From Corticimicrobacter sp040137905 (GTDB lineage: Bacteria > Pseudomonadota > Gammaproteobacteria > Burkholderiales > Burkholderiaceae_B): DNA of 64,000 nucleotides. The notes under the pieces are model-generated. The model made no database searches, was not told the origin of the DNA, and saw only the letters and a program-made list of their open reading frames with translations. Positions 16,108-25,503 of the stretch are shown piece by piece. How positions within the stretch are numbered: the first letter of the stretch is position 1; each line of letters opens with the position of its first letter. The translations under genes and the position numbers were made by a program. The DNA lies in assembly GCF_040137905.1 (NCBI RefSeq), contig NZ_JBEFDG010000053.1:17758-81757 (forward strand), in the 5' to 3' direction.

Positions 16108-17130
16108 ATGCCCGCCGCCCTGTCCCGACTGCTTCATCTCGCCAGCCTTTCGGCCCTGCTGATCATCGCCGGTTGCGGCACGTCGGGCTACGTACCGGGC
16201 AAAGGTGGCTACTACGAAGACGACGGCCCCGACTCGCGACCGCCTTCGGCCTCGCAACTTGAACGCATTCCTGACGCCACGCCTCGTGTCGAACCACTGG
16301 CAAGCGGCCCCAACCGCCCCTACACGGTTCTTGGCAGAAGCTACACGCCAGACACCAGCGGTCGGCCCTACGTCAAACGTGGCATCGCCTCCTGGTACGG
16401 CAAGAAATTCCATGGCAACAAGACCTCCAATGGCGAGATCTATGACATGTATGCCATGACGGCGGCACACCCCACGCTGCCCATTCCCAGCTACGTGCGG
16501 GTCACGCGCACCAGCAGCGGCAAGAGTGTCGTCCTGCGGGTCAATGACCGAGGCCCATTCCATGCCGACCGGATCATCGACCTGTCCTATGTGGCAGCAC
16601 ACAAGCTCGATCTGATCGGCCCAGGCAGCGGCGAAGTCGTCGTCGAGTGGATTTCCCCGGATGCCATCCGCAATGGTGCCTGGCAACAAGCCGGCAATAC
16701 TGCCCTGGCCACCGGCAACAGCTATCAGGAGGAGCCTCCGATTGCCTCGATTTCGCTGGCGGCCCCCGTCAGCACGCCCATCGAGCAGGACTCAGGCTTC
16801 CAGTCGGGTACGCCATTGCCGGCCCCCGAACGCCGTCCCGAACCTGTCACCAGCGCGCAGGCAGCCCCCGCTGCATCTTCGCCACGGCCAGCAACTGCAG
16901 GCGGCTACCAGGTACAGCTCGGTGCATTCTCCCAGCACGCCAATGCGCAGCGCCTGGTCGATCGCATCCAGCCCTACCTGCCAGCCGGCAGCCAGACCGC
17001 CTATGTCGATGACAGCACGGGCCTACACCGGGTTCGCATCGGCCCGTACAACAATCTGGGCCAGGCACAGGAAGCCTCGCGGCAGGTCGCGGATCGCATC
17101 GGCGTACCTGCCATCGTCATCTCGCCCTGA
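16108..17130 (+). CDS. rlpA: Septal ring lytic transglycosylase RlpA-family lipoprotein
   Basis: A 340-residue lipoprotein. The signal ends with lipobox LIIAGC (Cys near residue 23). A double-psi beta-barrel follows at about residues 90-180, with GIASWYGKKFHGNKTSNGE and the catalytic-type VNDRGPF. A linker rich in Pro/Ala leads to a C-terminal SPOR domain (QVQLGAFSQHANAQRL to the end), which binds denuded septal peptidoglycan. ATG 16108 was chosen because it gives a proper signal; it is 4 bp after rapZ. Confidence 0.92.
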   Translation: MPAALSRLLHLASLSALLIIAGCGTSGYVPGKGGYYEDDGPDSRPPSASQLERIPDATPRVEPLASGPNRPYTVLGRSYTPDTSGRPYVKRGIASWYGKKFHGNKTSNGEIYDMYAMTAAHPTLPIPSYVRVTRTSSGKSVVLRVNDRGPFHADRIIDLSYVAAHKLDLIGPGSGEVVVEWISPDAIRNGAWQQAGNTALATGNSYQEEPPIASISLAAPVSTPIEQDSGFQSGTPLPAPERRPEPVTSAQAAPAASSPRPATAGGYQVQLGAFSQHANAQRLVDRIQPYLPAGSQTAYVDDSTGLHRVRIGPYNNLGQAQEASRQVADRIGVPAIVISP

Positions 17131-17135
17131 CGCGC

Positions 17136-18113
17136 TCAATCGGCCAGTTGCCTGAGTGCCAGTGCCCGTGCATACAGGACATCCCGGGGCAACCCCAGGG
17201 CCTGGGCAGCCAGACGCGCCGCATCCCGCACCGAAACGCCCCGCAGCAATGCCGACAGCAGTTCATCGGCCTGTTCCAGCGCCACCCCCCCCTGGTCGGC
17301 AGCGTCAGCCGGCGCTTCGTGCAATACCAGCGCGAACTCACCCTGCAGGCGGTGCGCATCCTGTGCCAGCCAGGCGGCTACATCCTCCAGTGCCAGGGTT
17401 TCAACCTGCTCATAGCGCTTGGTCAGTTCTCGAGCAACCGTAACCTGACGGGCTGCGCCAAAGAGTGCCAGCATATCGTCCAGCATGGCAGCCAGGCGAT
17501 GAGGGGACTCGAACAGCACCACCGGTGCAGGCAAGCTACCCCACTGCCGCAGCCAGTTCTGTCTTGCCGTGGCCTTGGACGGCGCAAAACCGGCAAACAG
17601 GAAAGCGGGGTTTTCATCCGAGGTGGCACCGCTGGCCATGAGTGCCGAGATCACCGCACTGGCTCCCGGTACCGGAATCACGCGCAGCCCTGCCGCCCGG
17701 ACTTCGCGCACGATACGGGCCCCTGGATCGCTGACCGCCGGGGCACCGGCATCGGACACCAGTGCCACACGGGCTCCCTCCTGCAGACGGGCCACGATAT
17801 TCTGCGCGGCCCCGGCTTCGTTGTGCCGGTGTGCCGCCATCAGCGGCGTCGTCAGCCCCCAGGCATCGAATAGCACCCGCGTCGCCCGTGTATCTTCGGC
17901 CGCCACGACATCGGCCTGCGACAGCGCCTGCCAGGCACGCAGGCTCAGGTCGCCAAGGTTACCGATGGGTGTCGCCACCACATACAACGCACCGGCGGGC
18001 CAATCCTGGCTGCGCACCCTGTCCAGCATCCGTGCCCACAGCAGCGCCGAGGCCTGTCCACTCACACCAGTGCCCTCATCCTGTGTGCCGGCAGCACGGG
18101 CTTCCACGGTCAT
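17136..18113 (-). CDS. rsmI: 16S rRNA (cytidine-1402-2'-O)-methyltransferase
   Basis: A 325-residue SAM-dependent enzyme of the tetrapyrrole-methylase fold. The opening GALYVVATPIGNLGDLSLRA and the block AEDTRATRVL are signatures of RsmI, and SDAGAPAVSDPG and IPVPGASA follow. It methylates the ribose of C1402 in the decoding centre. ATG 18113 has an AGGAGA site 6 nt upstream; the longer frame to 18194 lacks one. It is convergent with rlpA and divergent from yraN. Confidence 0.95.
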   Translation of the reverse strand: MTVEARAAGTQDEGTGVSGQASALLWARMLDRVRSQDWPAGALYVVATPIGNLGDLSLRAWQALSQADVVAAEDTRATRVLFDAWGLTTPLMAAHRHNEAGAAQNIVARLQEGARVALVSDAGAPAVSDPGARIVREVRAAGLRVIPVPGASAVISALMASGATSDENPAFLFAGFAPSKATARQNWLRQWGSLPAPVVLFESPHRLAAMLDDMLALFGAARQVTVARELTKRYEQVETLALEDVAAWLAQDAHRLQGEFALVLHEAPADAADQGGVALEQADELLSALLRGVSVRDAARLAAQALGLPRDVLYARALALRQLAD

Positions 18114-18264
18114 TGTCTTTCTCCTGTCTTGCGTGATCCGGCAGCGACACACCGGCCGCCCTTGCCACCCGTCTGGTGTGCGCATAAACCGCACACTCCA
18201 GCCCCCTGCCGGGGGCCGGCATCAGACAATGAAGGCCTTTTCCGGAAAAGCGACAGCCTATCAC

Positions 18265-18777
18265 ATGGAACATGCCCAGCATCTCTGCCGACTCGCCCAG
18301 GCACGCCGGCATCGTCGGCGACGGCGACAACCGGCCGTTGCCATCGAAATCGAATCTCGCCCCGGCTCGTCGCATCCGAACGAATTGGCCAACGGCCCGG
18401 GCCGGGCACCGCGACAGCGCATCGGTGCCGAGGCCGAAACACGAGCGGCAATACTGCTTCAACAACAGGGCATGCGCCTCATCGCCCGCAACCTGCGCTG
18501 CCGCCTCGGCGAAATCGACCTTGTCATGCTGGATGCACAGACACTGGTCTTTGTGGAGGTCCGCCGCCGCAACCATGCCCGCTACGGCAGCGCTGCCGAC
18601 AGCATTACCCGGCACAAGCAATTGCGACTGGTCCGGGCTGCCCGATATTTTCTGCCCCGCCTGAGCGCCCGATTGCGACTCCCTGCGGTGCCGGCCTGCC
18701 GCTTCGATGTCGTGCTGGAGAATGGCACGACATCTCCTGTCTGGATCCTCCAGGCCTTTGACTGCCCACCGGATTAA
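18265..18777 (+). CDS. yraN: YraN family (UPF0102) endonuclease-fold protein
   Basis: The C-terminal 120 residues match the UPF0102 family. They begin RIGAEAETRAAILLQQQGM, continue with RCRLGEIDLVMLD and LVFVEVRRR, and have the restriction-endonuclease-like E-x-D...V-x-V-R pattern. The reading frame extends about 50 residues upstream with a basic, proline-rich sequence not found in the short family members. Start candidates are ATG 18265 or 18229, or an unrecognised non-ATG start nearer the domain. The molecular function of the family is unproven. Confidence 0.82.
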   Translation: MEHAQHLCRLAQARRHRRRRRQPAVAIEIESRPGSSHPNELANGPGRAPRQRIGAEAETRAAILLQQQGMRLIARNLRCRLGEIDLVMLDAQTLVFVEVRRRNHARYGSAADSITRHKQLRLVRAARYFLPRLSARLRLPAVPACRFDVVLENGTTSPVWILQAFDCPPD

Positions 18778-18808
18778 ATATCACAAGCCAGATCACGCTG
18801 AACAACGG

Positions 18809-20131
18809 CTACTGCGCACTGCGACTGGCCGCCTCGACCTGGCCGGCAGAAACAGGTGCCGACTGCCCACCCCACTCGGTGCGCAACCACGTGGTCAACT
18901 CTGCCACCTGCGTCGTATCCAGCAGGTCACGGAAGGGCGGCATGGCATACATGCGCTGCCCACCGGTAAACACCTGAGTGGGAATCCCGTGCAGCACGGC
19001 ATAGAGCGTATTGACGGGATCCGGCATGGCGAGCGTGGCATTGCCCCGCATGGCCGGAGCCACGTTCGGAATCCCCTCTCCCTGTGCCCCATGACAACCT
19101 GCGCAGGCCGACATATAGAGGCGACGACCGATCTGCAGCCCGCTGTCGGCATCGGCAGTGCTGGCCTGCGACGCCAGGGCCACAGGTGCGGGGGTCGGCG
19201 CAGGCGCTGGTGCCACGATCTTGCCCGTATCGTCAGTCAGGAGATAGGTGGCAATCGCCTCGACATCCTCGGCCTGCATGGCGCTGGTCGAAAAGTGCAC
19301 CACCGTATACATGCCGCCGAATGCCGTTCCTTGCGGCGCAATGCCTGTCCGCAGATACTGGGTGAGCGTGGCCTGGTCAAAGCCAACCCTTGCCAGGCCT
19401 TCGGCCGTGATGTCCGGGGCGTTCAGTCCATCGACGCTGCCCCCTTGCAGATCGCGGGGAAAATCCGTGCCCATCATGATATTGCGCGGCGTATGGCAGG
19501 CACCGCAATGGCCCAGCCCCTGGACCAGGTAGGCACCGCGCAGCCACTGATCAGAGCGATCCGGTACTGCAGGCACCTTGCGTTCCGGGAAATTCAGCAG
19601 CGCCCAGAAGTTCATGAAAGGCCGCACCGGGAACTCGAACACACCCGTATTCTCGACATTTTCCACCGCCATCGGCGGGAGGCTCATCAAGTAGGCATAG
19701 AGCGCATCAATATCTTCCGGCGTCGTGATCTGCGTGAAAATATAAGGCATCGCCGGGTACAGGTTGCGGTTGCCCGGCGCGATGCCATCACGCAGCACTC
19801 GATGGAAATCCGCACGCGTATATTGACCGATACCGTAGGTAGAGTCCGGCGTGATATTGGTCGAATGCAACGTACCGAACGGTGTACCGATCGGTACGCC
19901 GCCGGCCCCGCGTGGCCCCTGGGTCTGTGAGTGGCAGCCGAAACAGTCGCCGGCCAGCGCCAGTTCCCGCCCTCTCGGCAGCAGTCGCTGCATTTCCTCG
20001 GCGGTCAGCGGGGTGTCGACATCCGATGCCACCGATGAAGAACGAAATGCCCCCAGCAGGATGGCCAGCGCCACCACGGCACCCAGCACCAGCACGACCA
20101 GGATGCCGTTGCGCAATCTATGATTTTTCAT
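18809..20131 (-). CDS. Three-haem membrane-anchored cytochrome c, electron acceptor of the molybdenum hydroxylase
   Basis: A 440-residue protein with one N-terminal membrane helix and three CxxCH haem sites (CFGCH, CGACH and CAGCH) in successive cytochrome c domains, the layout of the cytochrome subunit of alcohol and aldehyde dehydrogenases. It would sit in the periplasm and pass electrons from the Moco/Fe-S enzyme to a terminal oxidase. ATG 20131 has a GAGGAGA site and is 11 bp after the 2Fe-2S subunit gene. The C-terminal haem domain follows an alanine/proline-rich linker. Confidence 0.9.
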   Translation of the reverse strand: MKNHRLRNGILVVLVLGAVVALAILLGAFRSSSVASDVDTPLTAEEMQRLLPRGRELALAGDCFGCHSQTQGPRGAGGVPIGTPFGTLHSTNITPDSTYGIGQYTRADFHRVLRDGIAPGNRNLYPAMPYIFTQITTPEDIDALYAYLMSLPPMAVENVENTGVFEFPVRPFMNFWALLNFPERKVPAVPDRSDQWLRGAYLVQGLGHCGACHTPRNIMMGTDFPRDLQGGSVDGLNAPDITAEGLARVGFDQATLTQYLRTGIAPQGTAFGGMYTVVHFSTSAMQAEDVEAIATYLLTDDTGKIVAPAPAPTPAPVALASQASTADADSGLQIGRRLYMSACAGCHGAQGEGIPNVAPAMRGNATLAMPDPVNTLYAVLHGIPTQVFTGGQRMYAMPPFRDLLDTTQVAELTTWLRTEWGGQSAPVSAGQVEAASRSAQ

Positions 20132-20142
20132 GGTGCGTCTCC

Positions 20143-20688
20143 TCAATCCACGACGCAGCCAGGGGTGGCCAGGGCCAGATCCCGTACGGCTTCGTAGTAG
20201 CGCACATAGCCGGTACAACGGCAGATGTGGTCATTGAGCGCATCCTCGATGGCACTCTCCAGGTCACTGCGCTTGACGGGTTCGCGCTGGAGGCGCTCCA
20301 TGAATACGGTCGCCCCCGCCACGAACCCTGGCGTACAGTAGCCGCACTGAAAGGAAAAATGATCGATGAACGCCTTCTGCACCGGCGTAATGGCCGTCAC
20401 TTCGCCCGTTGGGCCGTGCGTGGCGTGGCCCTCGATGGTCCGGATGGATTTTCCATTGAAGAAGTGGGCATCGAAAATACAGGTGCGCAATTCGGTACTG
20501 GAGCCGTCGGCATGCAGCTCCATGATCGTACAGGCGTGGCAGATACCCTGCCCGCAGCCGAAATGGGTGCCGGTCAGGTTCAGATAATCATGGAGGAAGT
20601 CGATCATGGGCATGCCGACCGGCACCGCCACGGGGCCGACCTGCTTGCCGTTGATCATCAGGGTCAACATCTGTGTCTCGATGCTCAT
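20143..20688 (-). CDS. 2Fe-2S subunit of a xanthine-oxidase-family dehydrogenase
   Basis: A 181-residue iron-sulfur subunit with an N-terminal plant-ferredoxin cluster site (GCGQGICHACT plus a later Cys in RTCIFD) and a C-terminal cluster site with CGYCTPGF and CRCTGY. It passes electrons from the molybdopterin centre to the cytochrome. It has no signal of its own, so it is probably carried through the Tat system with the large subunit. Its ATG overlaps the stop of the large-subunit gene. Confidence 0.93.
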   Translation of the reverse strand: MSIETQMLTLMINGKQVGPVAVPVGMPMIDFLHDYLNLTGTHFGCGQGICHACTIMELHADGSSTELRTCIFDAHFFNGKSIRTIEGHATHGPTGEVTAITPVQKAFIDHFSFQCGYCTPGFVAGATVFMERLQREPVKRSDLESAIEDALNDHICRCTGYVRYYEAVRDLALATPGCVVD

Positions 20689-23621
20689 GACAGTGCCTTT
20701 TTGATTTTTTCAGGGGTGACCGGCAGCGTATAGAAGCGCTTGCCGATGGCATGGGTAATGGCATTGCCGGTTGCGGCAATGATGGGAATCATCACGACTT
20801 CGCCCATGCCCTTGGAGGGTGAAGTCTCGGAAAGCGGCGCGAGATAGTCGGCTGTCTGGCTCCAGACTGCCACATCCCTGGCACGAGGCAAGGTATAACG
20901 GTTGAAGTTCCAGGTGCCGTCGCCCGGCCCGTCTTCGTAGAGCGGCAGCTCTTCCATCAGGGCATGGCCGATACCCATTGCCGTGCCGCCCTGCAACTGC
21001 CCGGATACCAGCTCCGGCACCACCACCGTACCGGGATCCAGCAGCGTATGGTGCTGCATGATCTCCACCTGTCCGGTAAACGTATTGACGTTGAGCTCGA
21101 CGATACAGGCTGCAGGCGTATAGGTCGTCACGCCGGCATTGTTGCGCTGCGTCGGTGGAAACTGCACGCTGCTGCGCCGGATGTAATCGTAGCCACCCAC
21201 GGTCATCCGCTGTTTCAGCGCGGCCGGCGCACCATCGCCATAGCGCACGGCCAGTGCATCGACAGGCAACGTACGACGACCGACGCCGGGAATGTCGAAC
21301 TCGGCCCGAGCCCATTCCCAGCGACTGAAGCAGTGCAACGACACGCCGGTGACCAGCCCCATTTCATGCGCCTTGCGCGCCAGTTGCTCGAACGGGATCG
21401 GCGACATGCCAGCACCGCCGATCCCTCCCGGGAACGCCCGCAGGTCGGCCAGCGTCACTTCGCCGCTGGCGATCTGTCCACCCCCCTCGCCTTCGCTCCA
21501 GATCGCGCGCGCTGCCGGCCACAGCGCATGTTCCAGCAGGAACTGCGCGGCCTGGCGTGTGCCGAAGCCGATGAAGTAGGCGCTGTTGGAAGCGCTCATG
21601 GCCGGCAGGATGAACGGTACCCAGAACGGGTCTTTCTGCAATTCATCCTGCTGTGCCTGCGTGATGGTATAGGGTTCGAAATTGCTGACCAGGGGCAAGG
21701 AGGCAAATGCCGTTTCGCCGAAATAGGCCTCATCCGGCACCTTGCCCAGTATCCGCCCCACCATGATCTGCTGGGCGGTCGTCGCACCGGTGCCGATTTC
21801 CTGCACACAATGGTGCATGGTCAGCTTGCCGTCGGCATCGAACGCCAGCGTCAGCGCGCTCGTATCGGCCCCCGTGCCATAGTCTTTCTGGACCTGGGCA
21901 AAGCCCACGCCATAGCGACGACCGGGATGGGCAGCGTCGTATTGCGCCTTGGCCTGCGCACGGCCGCGCCAGACCGGATGCTCGACCGCGCGATCCAGCA
22001 TCTCGACATTGCGCGGGTCACCCAGTTGAACAGCCCCCTGGGTATTCGGATAACCAGCCCGCAAGGCATTGCGCCGTCGCAGCTCGATGGCATCCATACC
22101 CAGCTCGGCAGCGATCTCGTCCACCATCAGCTCGGTAATGGTCATGACCTGCAGCGTACCGTAGCCCCGCATGGAGCCGGCCTCGACCGCGGCCGTAGCC
22201 AGCGCCATCGAGCCCAGGTCGGACTTCGGAAAATAATAGATGGACTGCGCGGCCGTGGCGGCCACCTGGGCAACCGAAAACGAGAAGTTGGCCCGCCCGC
22301 CACCATTGCAGTTGTAGAACCCTTTCATGATCTCGAACTGGCCTGTCTTGCGGTCAGCCGTGATCGTCACATCCATCTGGATGGAGTGCCGCTTGATGCC
22401 CATCTGAAACTGCTCGTAGCGATCATTGGCCATGCGCACGGGCCGGCCATTGCCGTAGAAACAGGCTGCGATCGTGTAGAACGGGAAAATCGAATGGTCC
22501 TTCGAGCCATAACCGACCGTCGTACCGCTCAACAGCTCGATTCTTTCGACCGGAAAACGGGTATTGTCCTTGACCATCAGCGCCGCCACCCGCGCCACCT
22601 CGTAGGGTGACTGGGCAGCGATCAACAAATGCAGGGTACGCGTCTCGGCGTCGTACCAGGCATTGCCATTGTCCGGCTCCAATGCGCTGGGATCGATGGA
22701 CTGCGAAAAGGCCTGCCGCTGCAGCACAAGCTTGTCGCTGTCGGCGCGGGCGGCCTCAATGTCCTGCTCGATCAGCACGGCCGCCTCCATGCCGCGCCGC
22801 ATCGGCTCATAGGTTTCATGCGCAACCTTGAGCGGATCGCGTACCCCACCGCCACCGCGGTGTTTGAGCACGACAGACTGGGGCACGAAGATCCCCTTGC
22901 CATCGGCCGGCGGCCAGGTCGGGGCATTCCCATCGAAACCGCCCCAGATCACGGCATCCTGCATCGGGGAAAATTCCGGAGGATCGGTCGGCGTAGCCCC
23001 GCCGATCCGCACATAGCGTGCCGCACCATAATTGGCAGGCGGCTTGAAACCGGTTTCCTGCCCGTACAGCACCGCTCCTTTCTCGAACCGCAACATGCGC
23101 TTGGCTGCCTCGAAGCGGTCGAAGTCGTCATACACCAGCAAGGCCACCGGCTGCCCATACATGGGCGGCGTGGTGCCTTTGGGTGTCAGGAAATCCTTGC
23201 CATAGAACTCGGCGGCCAGGTCGGGGGGCTGCGGCACCGCAACCCCGTCGCGGGCCATGTCTTCGTGCAGTACCAGGCGATCCGGCTGCAGGTCCGGCCC
23301 CAGCATGGACAGGTCAACGCCCTCGAAAGTCCGGTCCGCACGCGTAGCCTTGAGAAAGAAGGCATGCGACTGGGCTTCGGGCCAGCCCGGCAGGTCCCTG
23401 GCCCGAAAGTCGCGCGCAAAGACTTTCGCCCCCGTGACCTTGCGCACGGCATCCCAGCGGTAGCGTGCCTGGCCATCGACCCCCATCCACTCCAGCCCAT
23501 GCGTGCCGGAATGGACCTCCAGGGCCTCGGCCAGCGGCAGGCGGCCGAACATGACCGTGATCCCTGCGAACGTGCCTAACTTGATAAAGCTGCGGCGTGA
23601 AATCCCTTCCCGTATGCCCAT
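20685..23621 (-). CDS. Molybdopterin-binding large subunit, Tat-exported (aldehyde/N-heterocycle dehydrogenase type)
   Basis: A 978-residue xanthine-oxidase-family catalytic subunit. The N-terminus has a twin-arginine signal (SRRSFIKLGTF, hydrophobic core, cleavage near LPLAEAL), so the enzyme works in the periplasm. Recognisable cofactor regions are MRGYGTLQ, GQLQGGTAMGIG and the near-C-terminal SKGMGEVV, which carries the catalytic glutamate. Its relatives include periplasmic aldehyde oxidases, isoquinoline 1-oxidoreductase and nicotinate dehydrogenase. The substrate cannot be told from sequence. It is co-transcribed with the 2Fe-2S and cytochrome c genes, with mocA upstream. Confidence 0.9.
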   Translation of the reverse strand: MGIREGISRRSFIKLGTFAGITVMFGRLPLAEALEVHSGTHGLEWMGVDGQARYRWDAVRKVTGAKVFARDFRARDLPGWPEAQSHAFFLKATRADRTFEGVDLSMLGPDLQPDRLVLHEDMARDGVAVPQPPDLAAEFYGKDFLTPKGTTPPMYGQPVALLVYDDFDRFEAAKRMLRFEKGAVLYGQETGFKPPANYGAARYVRIGGATPTDPPEFSPMQDAVIWGGFDGNAPTWPPADGKGIFVPQSVVLKHRGGGGVRDPLKVAHETYEPMRRGMEAAVLIEQDIEAARADSDKLVLQRQAFSQSIDPSALEPDNGNAWYDAETRTLHLLIAAQSPYEVARVAALMVKDNTRFPVERIELLSGTTVGYGSKDHSIFPFYTIAACFYGNGRPVRMANDRYEQFQMGIKRHSIQMDVTITADRKTGQFEIMKGFYNCNGGGRANFSFSVAQVAATAAQSIYYFPKSDLGSMALATAAVEAGSMRGYGTLQVMTITELMVDEIAAELGMDAIELRRRNALRAGYPNTQGAVQLGDPRNVEMLDRAVEHPVWRGRAQAKAQYDAAHPGRRYGVGFAQVQKDYGTGADTSALTLAFDADGKLTMHHCVQEIGTGATTAQQIMVGRILGKVPDEAYFGETAFASLPLVSNFEPYTITQAQQDELQKDPFWVPFILPAMSASNSAYFIGFGTRQAAQFLLEHALWPAARAIWSEGEGGGQIASGEVTLADLRAFPGGIGGAGMSPIPFEQLARKAHEMGLVTGVSLHCFSRWEWARAEFDIPGVGRRTLPVDALAVRYGDGAPAALKQRMTVGGYDYIRRSSVQFPPTQRNNAGVTTYTPAACIVELNVNTFTGQVEIMQHHTLLDPGTVVVPELVSGQLQGGTAMGIGHALMEELPLYEDGPGDGTWNFNRYTLPRARDVAVWSQTADYLAPLSETSPSKGMGEVVMIPIIAATGNAITHAIGKRFYTLPVTPEKIKKALS

Positions 23622-23675
23622 GTCGTCTATCCCTTGGTTCGTTGATACAGGTGGCAGCTTTCTCGCATACCGAAC

Positions 23676-23693
23676 GAATGATATATGTCATTC
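23676..23693. promoter_or_regulatory. Candidate operator upstream of the molybdenum hydroxylase genes
   Basis: A perfect 6-6-6 inverted repeat (GAATGA, spacer TATATG, TCATTC) sits about 55 nt before the large-subunit start in the 150-bp gap after mocA. It looks like a binding site for a dimeric repressor or activator. No regulator gene lies nearby. Confidence 0.4.
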
Positions 23694-23771
23694 AGTATGG
23701 CGAAATTACCCTTGATAACAATGCGTGGTTATACCAACGCCACTGCCATATCACCAGCAAAGGATTACAAA

Positions 23772-24416
23772 CTATCGGGCCCCGGGGAGGCCGGCCAGAT
23801 CGGCGGGCACATCGATATCGTGCAAGACACTGTCATCGTTCACGTCAACCCATTGCACCGGATATCGGTCAAACAGGCCCCTCGCGCCCTGGTCGCCAGA
23901 CAAGGCGGCCAACTCAGGCAGGCAGCTCGCACGAAAACCGACAGGATGCCCGCGCCGGCCATGTCGAACCGGCACCGCGACCGGCGCATCATGCAGTGCA
24001 GCCTTTACTTTTTCATAGGTATCGGGGCATATCCAGGGCATATCTGCCAACGCCACGACAACCGCCGGCAGGTGCTCCGGGTTGCGCGCCTGAAGATAGT
24101 GCGCCGCTGCCGCCAGACTGGCTCCCATGCCTTGTCGGGCCTGCTCCGTTTCGAGCACATGGCAGCCTGACATCTCCAGGCACGCACGCAGGGCCGGCTT
24201 GCCCGGACGCACCACGGCCAACACCCAATCCACCGCCCGGTGCAAATTGGTGGCGCTGGTTTCGGCGACGTATCGTCCATCCGCCAGCCGGGCCAGCAGC
24301 TTGTCTGCGCCAGGCATCTGCTGCGCAAAACGCTGCCCCTCGCCGGCAGCCAGGAGGATGCCCACGCAAGGCAGCGGTACGGTAGACACAGGGTGTGGGC
24401 TTTCGACATCAGACAT
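23772..24416 (-). CDS. mocA: Molybdenum cofactor cytidylyltransferase-like protein (MocA family)
   Basis: A 214-residue nucleotidyltransferase with the opening GILLAAGEGQRF, a conserved VVVALADMPWI motif and the late GHPVGF block typical of MocA/MobA-like enzymes. MocA makes molybdopterin cytosine dinucleotide, the cofactor form used by bacterial aldehyde oxidases. It precedes the hydroxylase genes on the same strand and is divergent from xdhC. That context supports a dedicated cofactor role. Confidence 0.85.
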   Translation of the reverse strand: MSDVESPHPVSTVPLPCVGILLAAGEGQRFAQQMPGADKLLARLADGRYVAETSATNLHRAVDWVLAVVRPGKPALRACLEMSGCHVLETEQARQGMGASLAAAAHYLQARNPEHLPAVVVALADMPWICPDTYEKVKAALHDAPVAVPVRHGRRGHPVGFRASCLPELAALSGDQGARGLFDRYPVQWVDVNDDSVLHDIDVPADLAGLPGAR

Positions 24417-24461
24417 GCGCGTAGTATATATTCAATGCCTTCCAACCATAAGACACTCCGC

Positions 24462-25445
24462 ATGAATGCCCTGGATCTGGACGTACTGCAACGCGCCCGC
24501 GACTGGGTCATGCTCGGCCACGCCACGCATCTGATCACTGTCGTGCAGACCTGGGGATCCGCCCCTCGCCAACCCGGTGCCATGCTGGCCGTCCGTGCCG
24601 ATGGCCACGTCGTGGGGTCGGTCTCGGGCGGCTGCATCGAGGACGACCTGATCGTGCGCGCCCGCGCAGGCACGCTGCCGACGGCCCCCGCCAGCCTGAC
24701 ATACGGCGTCACGCAGGAGGAAGCCAACCGCTTCGGCCTGCCCTGTGGCGGCACGCTGCGCCTGGTCTGCGAACCCCTGGCCGACACCTGTTGGCTCGAT
24801 CCGGTGCTGGATGCCATCCAGGCACACCAGTCCACCCTGCGCACCCTGGACATGCAGACCGGCATCTCCAGCCTGCTGCCAGCCACCTCCGACGACAGTC
24901 CGGGACTCGACAACCAGACATTCCGCAGTATCTATGGCCCACGCTGGCATCTGCTCATCATCGGAGCCAACCAGACCGCGCGCGTCCTGTCGGCCATCGC
25001 CGCCACGCTGGACTTCCATGTCACGGTCTGCGACCCACGCGAAGAATTCTTCCAGGAATGGCAGGAGCCCCGCACCACGCTGAGCACCCTCATGCCCGAC
25101 GATGCCGTGCTCGAACTTGACATCGATACGCGCACCGCCATCGTGGCACTGACCCATGACCCCAAGCTCGACGATATGGCACTGCTCGAAGCCCTGAAAT
25201 CGCCGGCGTTCTACGTGGGAGCCCTGGGTTCGCGCGTCAACCAGGAAAAGCGGCGGGCCCGGCTGGCGCTGTTCGACCTGACACCGCCACAGATTGCGCG
25301 CCTGCACGGCCCGGTCGGCCTGCGCATTGCCAGCCGCACGCCCGCCGAAATCGCCGTCGCCATCGCCGCCGAGCTGATCCTGGTCCGCAATACGACAGGA
25401 GAAGCACAGGCGCACGCAGACAGCACAGGCCGTCACGTCTGCTGA
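24462..25445 (+). CDS. xdhC: XdhC/CoxI family molybdenum cofactor maturation protein
   Basis: A 327-residue protein. The N-terminal XdhC/CoxI domain has QTWGSAPRQPGAMLAV and GSVSGGCIEDD, and the C-terminal Rossmann domain has LLIIGANQTARVL and YVGALGS. XdhC-type proteins bind Moco, aid its sulfuration and insert it in xanthine-oxidase-family enzymes. It faces away from mocA across 45 bp, so the two may share a control region. ATG 24462 was chosen; ATG 24435 is an in-frame alternative. Confidence 0.9.
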   Translation: MNALDLDVLQRARDWVMLGHATHLITVVQTWGSAPRQPGAMLAVRADGHVVGSVSGGCIEDDLIVRARAGTLPTAPASLTYGVTQEEANRFGLPCGGTLRLVCEPLADTCWLDPVLDAIQAHQSTLRTLDMQTGISSLLPATSDDSPGLDNQTFRSIYGPRWHLLIIGANQTARVLSAIAATLDFHVTVCDPREEFFQEWQEPRTTLSTLMPDDAVLELDIDTRTAIVALTHDPKLDDMALLEALKSPAFYVGALGSRVNQEKRRARLALFDLTPPQIARLHGPVGLRIASRTPAEIAVAIAAELILVRNTTGEAQAHADSTGRHVC

Positions 25446-25503
25446 CACCGGCGTATCAAAAGCGGGGTATATTTCTTCTTTGGCATCATGAAACTCTCCC
25501 GCC

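Noticed and set aside
20964..22610. A 548-codon plus-strand open frame inside the molybdenum hydroxylase gene
   Set aside because: Antisense shadow of a gene with clear cofactor motifs; the product has no recognisable fold.
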